A DNA stretch of 9,552 nucleotides from assembly GCA_905372605.1 (NCBI GenBank), contig CAJPPQ010000043.1:1-9552 (forward strand). The letters run 5' to 3'. The number at the start of each line of letters is the position of its first letter. Positions within the stretch are counted from its first letter, which is position 1. The notes under the pieces were generated by a model, which was not told the origin of the DNA, made no database searches, and saw only the letters and a list, made by a program, of their open reading frames with translations. This document shows, piece after piece, positions 1 through 6,458 of the stretch. This DNA is from Porphyromonadaceae bacterium (lineage in GTDB: Bacteria > Bacteroidota > Bacteroidia > Bacteroidales > Paludibacteraceae). The translations under genes were made by a program, and so were the position numbers.

Positions 1-53
1 AGAGCACCTGCCTTGCACGCAGGGGGTCAAGGGTTCGAGTCCCTTATTCTCCA
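1..53 (+). tRNA. tRNA-Ala (anticodon UGC), 5' part cut off by window edge
   Basis: The anticodon stem CCTGC (7-11) pairs with GCAGG (19-23) around the seven-base loop CTTGCAC, placing TGC at 14-16, which reads alanine codons. The T arm is AAGGG (29-33), TTCGAGT loop, CCCTT (41-45). The 3' acceptor strand is ATTCTCC (46-52) with discriminator base A53. The acceptor 5' strand and most of the D arm lie before the window. CCA is not encoded, since C54-A55-G56 follows the discriminator, so the tail must be added by CCA-adding enzyme. A hairpin terminator follows at once, so this tRNA ends its transcript. Confidence 0.95.
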
Positions 54-59
54 CAGATT

Positions 60-107
60 AATGGTGTAGGTCAAGTAATTACGAGACTTACACCATTTTT
101 TGTTTTT
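60..107 (+). terminator. Intrinsic terminator after tRNA-Ala
   Basis: The 13-base arm at 60-72 (AATGGTGTAGGTC) pairs with 85-97 (GACTTACACCATT), with one G-T wobble. The loop is 12 bases. A T tract follows at 96-107, broken by one G at 102. The T tract is on the plus side only, so this looks one-directional, ending the tRNA transcript that converges on mltG. Confidence 0.88.
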
Positions 108-234
108 ATCGTAAGATGGTTTCTTATTTGTATTTTTAGACTATTTTGTCAATTATTGTTCGGTATGTAAAACTCAACATCTCTTTTTTCATACATAGCC
201 AATAAATTGCCAAGGCGAAATATTTTTTGTGGGT
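108..234. other. AT-rich intergenic spacer between tRNA terminator and mltG stop
   Basis: I see no gene here. This is the 3' flank of both converging units. No good terminator for the minus-strand mltG transcript could be identified. The best inverted repeat, near 160-192 (GTATG/CATAC arms), is AT-rich and has no U tract after it on the minus strand. Confidence 0.5.
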
Positions 235-1275
235 TTATTGCTTGTTATTACGTTGTTTCCAGATGTCGAGAGCCTTGTAATACTCGGCAGCATATTTAAG
301 ATGTTCGTCGTATGTGGTAGCAAAGTTGTGTTCACCGTTCATTTCGGGTTTGGCACACATATAAAGGTATTTATGATGCTTATAATTGAGTACCGCATCT
401 ATCGCTTCTATAGACGGTATTCGTATCGGTCCGGGCGGTAGTCCGGCATAGAGATATGTGTTATATGGCGAATCGATACGGGTATATGAGTGCAATACCT
501 GATTGATTGTAAAGTCGTTGAGTGCGTAGCGTGCCGTAGGGTCTGCTTGCAGTTTCATTCCTATCTTGAGTCGGTTGATGTAAAGTCCTGCAATTATTGG
601 TTTTTCATGTTTTTTGTTGGTCTCTTCGTCGACGATAGACGATAGTATCGACACCTCTATCGGAGTGAGCGGTATCTTCGAGGCTTTGGCTTTTCTGCCC
701 TTGATATCCCAGAATCGGTCGTACTCTTTTTTCATCTTATCGAACCACTCTTCGGGCGTTATCGTCCAATATACTTCGTATGTATTTGGGATAATCATAG
801 CCAGACAATTGTGGGAGTCGAAGCCGTAGCGAGCCAGAAACTCATCGTCGCCGAGTAGGTGCTGCAATCTGAGCGAATCGATATTGGTCTGCTTGCAGAT
901 ACGGGTTACGAGTTGGCTTTTGAGCCTGACGGAGGGGATATTGAGTTTTATCGGCGTCTGGTAGCCTTTGTATATGTTGTTAAGGAAACGAATATTTGAC
1001 ACTCCGCTACCGATTCTGTATGCTCCTGCTTTGATATGCTCTTTGGGTCGATATATCCTCGCCATTAGCGAGAAAGTGAAGGTGTTTTTCAATACACCTC
1101 TCTTTATAAGCATATTGCGTATGCTATCTATTGAAGTATTATCGTGTTTTATGTATATGAAATTGTCGCCACTTTCGACGTCGCTGCTGAAGTTTGGCTT
1201 GAGGGCAATCCAATAGCCGATTATTGCAGCTAAGGCACATATTAATAGCAATATTGCCGAAAAAGTTTTTTTCAT
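235..1275 (-). CDS. mltG: Endolytic murein transglycosylase MltG (YceG-like)
   Basis: The family cleaves nascent peptidoglycan glycan strands at the inner membrane and sets their length. The 346-residue protein has one N-terminal membrane anchor (about residues 5-24) and then a periplasmic part. Residues 37-110 fit the LysM-like region of the family, including the KAGAYRI segment at 82-88. The catalytic domain holds the hallmark IVDEET (214-219), matching IVEKET of E. coli MltG, so E218 is the likely catalytic glutamate. It is followed by INRLKIGMKLQADPT (233-247), YNTYLYAGLPPGPI (271-284) and the C-terminal HNFATTYDEH (316-325). Length is near the E. coli protein (about 340). Its ATG overlaps the lspA stop by four bases (ATGA on the minus strand), so it is probably translationally coupled to lspA and is the last gene of that operon. 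All motifs look intact. Confidence 0.93.
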   Translation of the reverse strand: MKKTFSAILLLICALAAIIGYWIALKPNFSSDVESGDNFIYIKHDNTSIDSIRNMLIKRGVLKNTFTFSLMARIYRPKEHIKAGAYRIGSGVSNIRFLNNIYKGYQTPIKLNIPSVRLKSQLVTRICKQTNIDSLRLQHLLGDDEFLARYGFDSHNCLAMIIPNTYEVYWTITPEEWFDKMKKEYDRFWDIKGRKAKASKIPLTPIEVSILSSIVDEETNKKHEKPIIAGLYINRLKIGMKLQADPTARYALNDFTINQVLHSYTRIDSPYNTYLYAGLPPGPIRIPSIEAIDAVLNYKHHKYLYMCAKPEMNGEHNFATTYDEHLKYAAEYYKALDIWKQRNNKQ

Positions 1276-1913
1276 CGGAGGCTGTCGTTGCTGTGTGAGG
1301 TATCTCTTTTCGACGAAAAGAATCTGTCGAACGTGGTATTGAAGTCTTTGCGGTAGAATATTATTAATAATATTACACCTACCGTAATACAGCTATCGGC
1401 GAAGTTGAATACGGGGCTGAAAAATATTTCCCCGCCCACCCAAGGTACCCACGACGGGAATACAAATAACGGACAATATATCATATCGACTACCTTACCT
1501 GCTAAAAAAGGTGCATATCCACCACTGCTGGGGAAGATAGCAGCTACCTCGAAAGGAGTGCTCTGCGAAAACACAAGACCGTAAAACATACTATCGACTA
1601 TATTGCCTATGGCACCCGTAAATATCAGACAGATACACATAATGTATCCCATACGGTGCTCCGCTCTAAGCAGGCGTATGATATAGTAAAGCACGAAACC
1701 GCTTACTATTATGCGAAATAGTGTAAGAAATATCTTATTGCCCAAGACGAGCCCGAAAGCCATACCCGGATTTTCGATGAAGTGTATATGCAGCCAGCCG
1801 AAAATCTCTATATCGCCGTACAAAAACATATTGGTTTTCACTAGTATCTTAGTGATTTGGTCGATAGCGAGCAGTAAGACGATAAATAATACTGTACCGA
1901 TAGATTTTTTCAT
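1272..1913 (-). CDS. lspA: Lipoprotein signal peptidase (signal peptidase II)
   Basis: An inner-membrane aspartyl protease that removes the signal peptide of prolipoproteins after lipid attachment to the +1 Cys. Counting from the ATG at 1913 (213 residues), there are about four membrane helices. Conserved blocks are DQITK (18-22), ENPGMAFG (47-54), GAIGNIVD (100-107), VVDM (141-144) and FNFAD (169-173). D143 and D172 are the catalytic aspartates by family alignment. About 25 extra residues lie between GNIVD and VVDM; this is usual in Bacteroidota. The family's D-R after GNxx is D-S here. An in-frame TTG at 1952 would add 13 residues (MSKLQTKEQNTIS), but the ATG start gives the usual MKKS-then-hydrophobic N-terminus and is preferred. 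An AAGGAG at about -19 is too far away to decide. The gap to the upstream DksA-like gene is 94 bases; mltG overlaps its end. Confidence 0.94.
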   Translation of the reverse strand: MKKSIGTVLFIVLLLAIDQITKILVKTNMFLYGDIEIFGWLHIHFIENPGMAFGLVLGNKIFLTLFRIIVSGFVLYYIIRLLRAEHRMGYIMCICLIFTGAIGNIVDSMFYGLVFSQSTPFEVAAIFPSSGGYAPFLAGKVVDMIYCPLFVFPSWVPWVGGEIFFSPVFNFADSCITVGVILLIIFYRKDFNTTFDRFFSSKRDTSHSNDSLR

Positions 1914-2007
1914 ACTTATGGTGTTTTGCTCCTTAGTCTGTAACTTCGACAAGCAATGAATGCAGCAAACAGCTGCCGTTTCCAGCGTAAGGAACTATAC
2001 TGTTGGG

Positions 2008-2400
2008 TTATTTTCGAGCCTCTTTTGCCTCTACCGTCAGTGTGGCGTGGGGCACTGCTCTGAGACGTTCTTTGGGTATGAGCTTACCTGTCTGACGACA
2101 TATCCCGTAAGTCTTGTTTTCTATCCTTATAAGAGCTGCCTCGAGGTGCTGTATGAACTTCATTTGTCGCTGAGCAAGCTGTCCCGATGCCTCTTTGAGG
2201 TGAGTAGCTGCTCCCTCTTCGAGGTTTTTGTATGTGGGTGAGGTGTCGGTAACGTCGTTGCCGTCGGTATTGCTTATATACGAACGCAGTTCGTTGTATT
2301 CGCGCCTTGCGGCATCGAGTTTTTCTTCTATTATCTGGCGAAACTCTTCGAGCTCGGCATCGGAGTATCTGGTTTTGGTCGTACTTGTTTGGTCTTTCAC
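2008..2400 (-). CDS. DksA/TraR-family protein with degenerate zinc finger
   Basis: A probable RNA polymerase secondary-channel-type regulator of 130 residues. Residues 13-95 look mostly helical and would form the long coiled coil. The tip contains DVTDTS (49-54), comparable to the DxxDxA tip motif of E. coli DksA. The C-terminal block YGICRQTGKLIPKERLRA (98-115) and the following PHATLTVEAK align with the DksA zinc finger (C-x2-C-x17-C-x2-C) without gaps, but only C101 remains: the other three ligand positions are T104, T122 and A125. Zinc binding in the normal way is therefore unlikely. The start is GTG at 2400: an in-frame stop lies three codons upstream and the next Met is residue 80. It is the first gene of the operon with lspA and mltG. 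Its precise role, including any ppGpp dependence, is unknown. Confidence 0.85.
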   Translation of the reverse strand: MKDQTSTTKTRYSDAELEEFRQIIEEKLDAARREYNELRSYISNTDGNDVTDTSPTYKNLEEGAATHLKEASGQLAQRQMKFIQHLEAALIRIENKTYGICRQTGKLIPKERLRAVPHATLTVEAKEARK

Positions 2401-2421
2401 TGCAAGCTATTTTATTTGATT

Positions 2422-2435
2422 ATTAATATATTAAT
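2422..2435. repeat. 14-base perfect AT palindrome in the DksA-like gene leader
   Basis: ATTAATATATTAAT reads the same on both strands. It lies between the predicted promoter (2455-2483) and the GTG start at 2400, ending 21 bases before the start. It could be an operator for a dimeric repressor. As RNA it would make only a weak hairpin, because a self-complementary sequence leaves no proper loop. Such palindromes also arise by chance in AT-rich DNA. Confidence 0.35.
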
Positions 2436-2454
2436 GTGTCGTGAAACGAGCAGG

Positions 2455-2483
2455 CAAAGTTAATAAAAAAAACGTTCTTGCAG
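2455..2483 (-). promoter_or_regulatory. Bacteroidota-type promoter for the DksA-like/lspA/mltG operon
   Basis: On the minus strand TAACTTTG (2462-2455) matches the -7 consensus TAnnTTTG exactly and is followed by C. Eighteen bases upstream sits CTG (2483-2481), a two-of-three match to the -33 TTG. Transcription would begin near 2449, giving a leader of about 50 bases before the GTG. Its presence suggests the operon starts here and does not continue from an upstream ileS. Confidence 0.65.
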
Positions 2484-2574
2484 CTAAAAGTTTTTCTTGT
2501 GTCGTCAAAGCCTGTATGAGTTAGCATATTGCTTGGACAGTTGGTCTGTTTGGGAGACGATCTGAGTGATGAAC

Positions 2575-2958
2575 TTATATACCGAGTACTCTACGGAGAT
2601 TACCTACGTTGCTCTCCCAGAGTTGTTTGTCGTCGTCGAGGTCTTGGGGTAAAGCAAAGTCGGTAATAGTGAACGAAAGCGTACCCGTAAGCTCATTTTT
2701 AGATATACTGAACTCAAAATACTCTCGGTGTGCCATTCCTACCCAGTGAAAACGGATATATTCCTGCGGTTTGAAGATTACTATATCGGCTTTTTGTTTC
2801 TGTACGCCCCACTCGAATAGAATGGTGTCGGATTCGGTGTATTCTACCTTGTCGGCGAACCATTTTGCAAGTCCTTCAGGGGTAGATAGCATCTCCCATA
2901 GGGCAGATACAGAGCTATCGGGCAAAAGGAATTCGAGTGTATATTGTTGTTTTTTCAT
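2575..2958 (-). CDS. START-like (SRPBCC/AHSA1-type) domain protein
   Basis: A small 127-residue cytosolic protein of the START-like family common in Bacteroidota. The fold is a helix-grip barrel that can hold a hydrophobic ligand; no ligand or reaction is known for this subgroup. Visible features are the opening strand QQYTLEFLLP (4-13), the AHSA1-like segment LSTPEGLAKWFAD (24-36), alternating beta strands such as TILFEWG (45-51) and YIRFHWVG (67-74), and a C-terminal helix of about residues 108-125 ending in LRRVLGI. There is no signal peptide or membrane segment. It begins 39 bases after the cdd stop on the same strand with no promoter in the gap, so it is probably cotranscribed with cdd. 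Whether the two work together is unknown. Confidence 0.82.
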   Translation of the reverse strand: MKKQQYTLEFLLPDSSVSALWEMLSTPEGLAKWFADKVEYTESDTILFEWGVQKQKADIVIFKPQEYIRFHWVGMAHREYFEFSISKNELTGTLSFTITDFALPQDLDDDKQLWESNVGNLRRVLGI

Positions 2959-2997
2959 ATCCTACGTATTTAATCTGTGTTATTGGATATTTGCTTT

Positions 2998-3471
2998 TCA
3001 GTCGAGCGATACGAAAGCAAAGGGTAACATATCGGCGATACTATCGATGAGATAAATCTCTTGAGTACCGTACAAGATTACTTCGATTTTCTTTTTATAT
3101 CTGATTTCGCTCTCGAGGAGGGCCTGCCTGCAGCTTCCGCATGGGCAGATAGGGCGAGGAAGCATACCCTGTTCGTTTCGGGCGGCGATAGCGATTGCTA
3201 TGGGTGGGGTATCGGGATAGTGGGCATTGGCGTAGAACATTGCCGTACGCTCGGCACACAAGCCCGAGGGATAGGCGATATTTTCTTGATTGCTGCCGCA
3301 GACTATAGTGCCGTCGGCGAGCAATACCGCTGCTCCGACGGAGAATCTCGAGTAGGGGGCGTAGGCTTTTGCCGTCTCTTGCTTCGCCTGCTCTATGAGA
3401 GCCTGCATCTGAGGCGAAAAGTCTTCGAAGTGAGCCTTTGAATACTCGATTTTCAAACAATTTTTTTGCAT
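2998..3471 (-). CDS. cdd: Cytidine deaminase
   Basis: Converts cytidine and deoxycytidine to uridine and deoxyuridine in pyrimidine salvage. The 157-residue protein is the short type that usually forms tetramers. It has the zinc site CAE at 72-74 (C72 ligand, E74 proton shuttle) and PCGSC at 110-114 (C111 and C114 ligands). AYAPYSRFSVGAAV (36-49) and NQEN (61-64, usually NVEN) form the nucleoside pocket. The ATG at 3471 is chosen because the protein then begins like family members. The reading frame stays open to 3648, but those 59 extra residues would run through the T-rich control region and over the mreB start, and show no domain. A -7-like element lies at 3499-3506. The START-like gene follows directly. 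Confidence 0.95.
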   Translation of the reverse strand: MQKNCLKIEYSKAHFEDFSPQMQALIEQAKQETAKAYAPYSRFSVGAAVLLADGTIVCGSNQENIAYPSGLCAERTAMFYANAHYPDTPPIAIAIAARNEQGMLPRPICPCGSCRQALLESEIRYKKKIEVILYGTQEIYLIDSIADMLPFAFVSLD

Positions 3472-3498
3472 AGTGTAAACGTGCTTTTTGATTTTTTG

Positions 3499-3506
3499 CG
3501 AAGTTA
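3499..3506 (-). promoter_or_regulatory. Possible -7 element for cdd
   Basis: On the minus strand TAACTTCG matches TAnnTTTG at all fixed positions but one, and is followed by C. The -33 region 18-19 bases upstream is T-rich (TTTTTT) without a clear TTG. Transcription would begin near 3492, about 20 bases before the cdd ATG at 3471. Confidence 0.42.
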
Positions 3507-3541
3507 ATATTTTTTTTTCAGAAAAAACTCTTTTACGCAGA

Positions 3542-3572
3542 TTGCATTTCGAGCAAAAAGATGTACCTTTGC
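3542..3572 (+). promoter_or_regulatory. Bacteroidota-type promoter for mreB
   Basis: TTG at 3542-3544, a 19-base spacer, then TACCTTTG at 3564-3571 followed by C: a full match to TTG-N19-TAnnTTTG. Transcription would begin near 3577, giving a leader of about 45 bases that is A-rich just before the ATG (CTGAAAAAATG), as is common in this phylum. It lies back to back with the cdd promoter. Confidence 0.75.
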
Positions 3573-3621
3573 ACCGCATAACACAAATTCGTTTCATAAA
3601 TAAGAAAACAACACTGAAAAA

Positions 3622-4650
3622 ATGGGACTCTTTCCATCGCTTACCCAAGAGATAGCCATAGACTTAGGTACTGCCAATACGGTAATCACAAGCAACGGAC
3701 GTATAGTAGTAGACCAGCCTTCGATTATCGCTATCGATACACGTACCGAGAAACTTGTAGCCATAGGCGACACTGCTCGTAAGATGCACGAGCGTACGCA
3801 CGACCGTATAAAGACAATTCGTCCGCTCAAAGACGGAGTAATCGCAGACTTCAGGGCGGCAGAGCTAATGATAAGGGGAATGATACGTATGATACCCAAT
3901 CGAAGCTCCATCTTTCGGTCGACTCTGCGTATGGTGATAGGTATCCCTTCGGGTAGTACGGAGGTAGAGATACGTGCTGTCAAAGACTCTGCAGAGCAAG
4001 CCGGAGGCAGAGAGATATTTTTGCTTTTCGAGCCTATGGCGGCGGCTCTCGGTATCGGTCTAGACATAGAGGCTCCAGAAGGTAATATGGTTGTCGATAT
4101 CGGGGGTGGAACCACCGAGATAGCCGTGCTTTCGCTCGGAGGTCTTGTTACCGATAGATCGCTCAAAATAGCAGGCGACGAGTTTACTGCCGATATTATG
4201 GAGTATATGAGCCGACAGTACAATATGAAAGTGGGCGAGAAGACAGCAGAACTCATAAAGATAAATGTAGGTGCGGCTACTACTTCGCTTCCAAAAGATT
4301 TGGAGCCGGAGGTATATATGATACACGGACCCAACAGGTCGTCGGCACTGCCTATGGAGACACCCGTAACGTATGCCGAGATAGCACACTGCCTCGATAA
4401 GTCTATTTCGCGTATCGAGACTGCAATACTATCGGCTCTGGAGGCTACTCCTCCTGAGTTGTATGCCGATATTGTGCGTAATGGTATATATCTTGCAGGT
4501 GGTGGGGCTCTGCTTCGGGGCTTGGCTAAGCGTTTTTACGACAAGATACAGATACCGTTTCACGTGGCGGAAGACCCATTGAGGGCTGTGGCTCGAGGTA
4601 CGGGTATTGCTCTGCAGAATACGAGCAAATTTCAGTTCCTTATGAGATAA
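3622..4650 (+). CDS. mreB: Rod shape-determining protein MreB (bacterial actin)
   Basis: MreB filaments guide the cell-wall elongation machinery along the inner face of the membrane. The 342-residue protein has the actin-family ATP-binding blocks in order: phosphate 1 DLGTANT (14-20), the MreB segment IKTIRPLKDGVIADF (63-77), FEPMAAALG (136-144) with E137 at the catalytic glutamate position, phosphate 2 DIGGGTTEIAVLSLGG (159-174), the GEKTAELIKI region (205-214), the adenosine motif LAGGGALLRGL (291-301) and HVAEDPLRAVARGTG (314-328). Length and motifs are complete. Small departures from common MreB sequences are F136 where E is usual (EEPMAAA) and T327 (ARGTG rather than ARGGG). No mreC or mreD follows; a flavoenzyme gene starts 41 bases later on the same strand. 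Confidence 0.94.
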   Translation: MGLFPSLTQEIAIDLGTANTVITSNGRIVVDQPSIIAIDTRTEKLVAIGDTARKMHERTHDRIKTIRPLKDGVIADFRAAELMIRGMIRMIPNRSSIFRSTLRMVIGIPSGSTEVEIRAVKDSAEQAGGREIFLLFEPMAAALGIGLDIEAPEGNMVVDIGGGTTEIAVLSLGGLVTDRSLKIAGDEFTADIMEYMSRQYNMKVGEKTAELIKINVGAATTSLPKDLEPEVYMIHGPNRSSALPMETPVTYAEIAHCLDKSISRIETAILSALEATPPELYADIVRNGIYLAGGGALLRGLAKRFYDKIQIPFHVAEDPLRAVARGTGIALQNTSKFQFLMR

Positions 4651-4691
4651 TATGACACATATCGTACATAAATACAAAACAATCGACCACA

Positions 4692-5645
4692 ATGGCAAAA
4701 CAAAATAGGATAAATGCACTTTTCGGTATCAGATATCCGATAGTATCGGGCGGAATGGTGTGGTGTAGCGGCTGGCGACTCGCCTCTGCCGTGAGCCGCG
4801 CCGGAGGGCTTGGCTTGATAGGCGCTGGTAGTATGCATCCGGAGGTATTGCGTGAGCATATTGCAAAATGCAGAGCAGCCACCGACAAACCGTTCGGAGT
4901 GAATGTGCCACTACTTTACCCCGAAATAGAAACTATAATGAAGATTATAGTCGAGGAGCGTGTGCCGATAGTATTCACATCTGCCGGCAACCCGAAGACT
5001 TGGACTCGAAAGCTAAAAGACGAAGGTATAAAGGTAGCTCACGTAGTATCGAGCAGCAAGTTTGCAGCTAAATGCGAAGAAGCCGAAGTCGATGCCGTAG
5101 TAGCCGAAGGTTTCGAGGCGGGCGGACACAACGGAGCCGAAGAGACTTCGACTATGGTGCTATTGCCTCACGTCAGACGGCAGATAAGTATCCCACTCAT
5201 AGCGGCAGGTGGCATATCGACGGGCGAGGCTATTCTCGCAGCTATGGCACTTGGGGCAGAAGGCGTACAAGTAGGCACTCGATTCGCACTGACTGCCGAG
5301 AGTTCGGCGAGCGACGAGTTCAAACGCCTATGCACTGAGCTCAAAGAGGGCGATACTATGCTCGCACTGAAGAAAGTGGGGGCTACACGCCTCATAAAAA
5401 ACCATTTCTACGACAGAGTGAAGGAGGCAGAAGACAGAGGCGCCTCGGCAGACGAACTCAGAGAGCTACTCGGACGAGGACGTGCCAAGAAAGGTATATT
5501 CGAAGGCGACTTGACAGAAGGAGAGCTCGAAATAGGGCAGATAGCTTCGCTCATAACAGACATCCCTTCGGCAGAAGAGGTAGTCGCTAAGATAATAAAG
5601 GAGTACAACGACAAAGTAAGAGAGTCGTTCGAGGTGTTTGCTTAG
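4692..5645 (+). CDS. FMN-dependent oxidoreductase, FabK / nitronate monooxygenase family
   Basis: A 317-residue TIM-barrel flavoprotein of the 2-nitropropane dioxygenase-like family. Members are either enoyl-ACP reductase II (FabK, the last step of fatty acid elongation) or nitronate monooxygenase. Features are PIVSGGMVWCSG (16-27), GGLGLIGAGSM (38-48), the FabK-like AEGFEAGGHNG (138-148) with H146 at the conserved histidine, and the FMN phosphate-binding segments AAGGIST (171-177) and LGAEGVQVGTRF (187-198). A C-terminal arm (230-317) is charged. The EGxEAGGH motif is shared by FabK proteins, so an enoyl reductase role is plausible, but the sequence alone does not separate the two activities. 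No other fab gene is in the window. It starts 41 bases after mreB with no clear promoter between and is followed by a strong terminator, so the two are probably one unit. Confidence 0.85.
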   Translation: MAKQNRINALFGIRYPIVSGGMVWCSGWRLASAVSRAGGLGLIGAGSMHPEVLREHIAKCRAATDKPFGVNVPLLYPEIETIMKIIVEERVPIVFTSAGNPKTWTRKLKDEGIKVAHVVSSSKFAAKCEEAEVDAVVAEGFEAGGHNGAEETSTMVLLPHVRRQISIPLIAAGGISTGEAILAAMALGAEGVQVGTRFALTAESSASDEFKRLCTELKEGDTMLALKKVGATRLIKNHFYDRVKEAEDRGASADELRELLGRGRAKKGIFEGDLTEGELEIGQIASLITDIPSAEEVVAKIIKEYNDKVRESFEVFA

Positions 5646-5749
5646 ATAGTAGGCAAATTAGAGGTTATAAATTGAGACCTAAGGATAAAAATTTGTTTTT
5701 TCATACAATACATGTAGTCAACATTTTGAATATTGCTAAGATTATACTC

Positions 5750-5787
5750 GGCTTATTGACCGCGACGGCTCGATAAGCCTTTTTTTT
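5750..5787 (+). terminator. Intrinsic terminator after the flavoenzyme, directly before nth
   Basis: GGCTTATTG (5750-5758) pairs with CGATAAGCC (5771-5779), one pair being a T-G wobble. The loop is 12 bases and eight T follow (5780-5787). The T tract ends eight bases before the nth ATG at 5796, so any nth message starting upstream would have to read through it. Confidence 0.88.
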
Positions 5788-5795
5788 ACCAAGAT

Positions 5796-6458
5796 ATGAA
5801 AGATAAATACACAATAGAGGAGCGTTATAGGCATATCGTCGATTGGTTTGTCAGACACAAAGGACATCAGACGACGGAGCTTGAGTATTCGAGTGTTTAT
5901 GAGTTGCTTGTATCGGTAATACTCTCTGCACAGTGCACAGATAAGCGAGTAAATACGATAACTCCGAAGCTATTCGAGCGTTATCCCGACGTTCGGTCGA
6001 TGGCCGATGCAGAGTATGGAGATGTATTCGAGCTTATACGGTCGGTGTCGTACCCAAATAGCAAGACTCGCTACCTTGTAGACTCGGCAAAGATGATAAT
6101 GGAGCGTTTCGGCGGACGTATACCCGAAGATGTCGATGAGCTACAGACACTGCCCGGAGTGGGGCGGAAGACTGCCAACGTAGTAGCCTCAGTCGCTTTC
6201 GGTCAGCCGCGAATGCCCGTAGATACACACATATTCAGAGTGGCTCGTAGGCTCGGTATCTCCGATGGCAACACACCACGCAAGGTAGAAGACGACCTTA
6301 CTTCGCATATCCCCTCGAAATACATTGCCGACGCACATCATTGGCTACTACTGCACGGACGATACGTCTGTAAGGCACGAACTCCGCTCTGTTCGGAGTG
6401 CGGTATTGCAGAGTGGTGCAGATATTTCGACAAAAAAAACAATAAAATAGCAGAGTAG
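5796..6458 (+). CDS. nth: Endonuclease III (DNA glycosylase/AP lyase)
   Basis: A bifunctional base-excision repair enzyme that removes oxidised pyrimidines and cuts the abasic site by beta-elimination. The 220-residue protein has SAQCTDKRVN (44-53), the helix-hairpin-helix LPGVGRKTANVV (119-130) with catalytic K125, and PVDTHIFRVARRLG (141-154) with catalytic D143. It also has the four-cysteine iron-sulfur cluster C192-x6-C199-x2-C202-x5-C208. Everything needed for activity is present and the length is close to the E. coli protein (211). The ATG at 5796 lies just after a terminator T tract, and no promoter is recognisable between. An alternative TTG or GTG start upstream would fall in the hairpin, so this start is the natural one. 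Confidence 0.96.
   Translation: MKDKYTIEERYRHIVDWFVRHKGHQTTELEYSSVYELLVSVILSAQCTDKRVNTITPKLFERYPDVRSMADAEYGDVFELIRSVSYPNSKTRYLVDSAKMIMERFGGRIPEDVDELQTLPGVGRKTANVVASVAFGQPRMPVDTHIFRVARRLGISDGNTPRKVEDDLTSHIPSKYIADAHHWLLLHGRYVCKARTPLCSECGIAEWCRYFDKKNNKIAE

Noticed and set aside
60..107. Tested whether the tRNA terminator is bidirectional and also ends mltG
   Set aside because: Past the stem in the minus direction the sequence is AATCTGTGG, with no T tract.
160..192. Inverted repeat with GTATG and CATAC arms as a terminator for mltG
   Set aside because: The stem is AT-rich with a bulge and no U tract follows on the minus strand.
1914..2007. CAGC/GCTG-containing inverted repeat near 1963-1978 as a regulatory hairpin before lspA
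   Set aside because: The arms are only about four bases with no further support, so this is within chance expectation.
3061..3441. Plus-strand frame of 126 codons opposite cdd
   Set aside because: It is antisense to the zinc-binding motifs of cdd and resembles no family.
3472..3648. 59-residue N-terminal extension of Cdd
   Set aside because: It crosses the divergent promoter region and the mreB start, has no domain similarity, and the ATG at 3471 gives a protein of normal family length.
3594..4334. Minus-strand open frame of 246 codons opposite mreB
   Set aside because: It is antisense to the conserved mreB ATPase motifs; its Ser/Ile-rich translation is what the codon bias of mreB yields in reverse.
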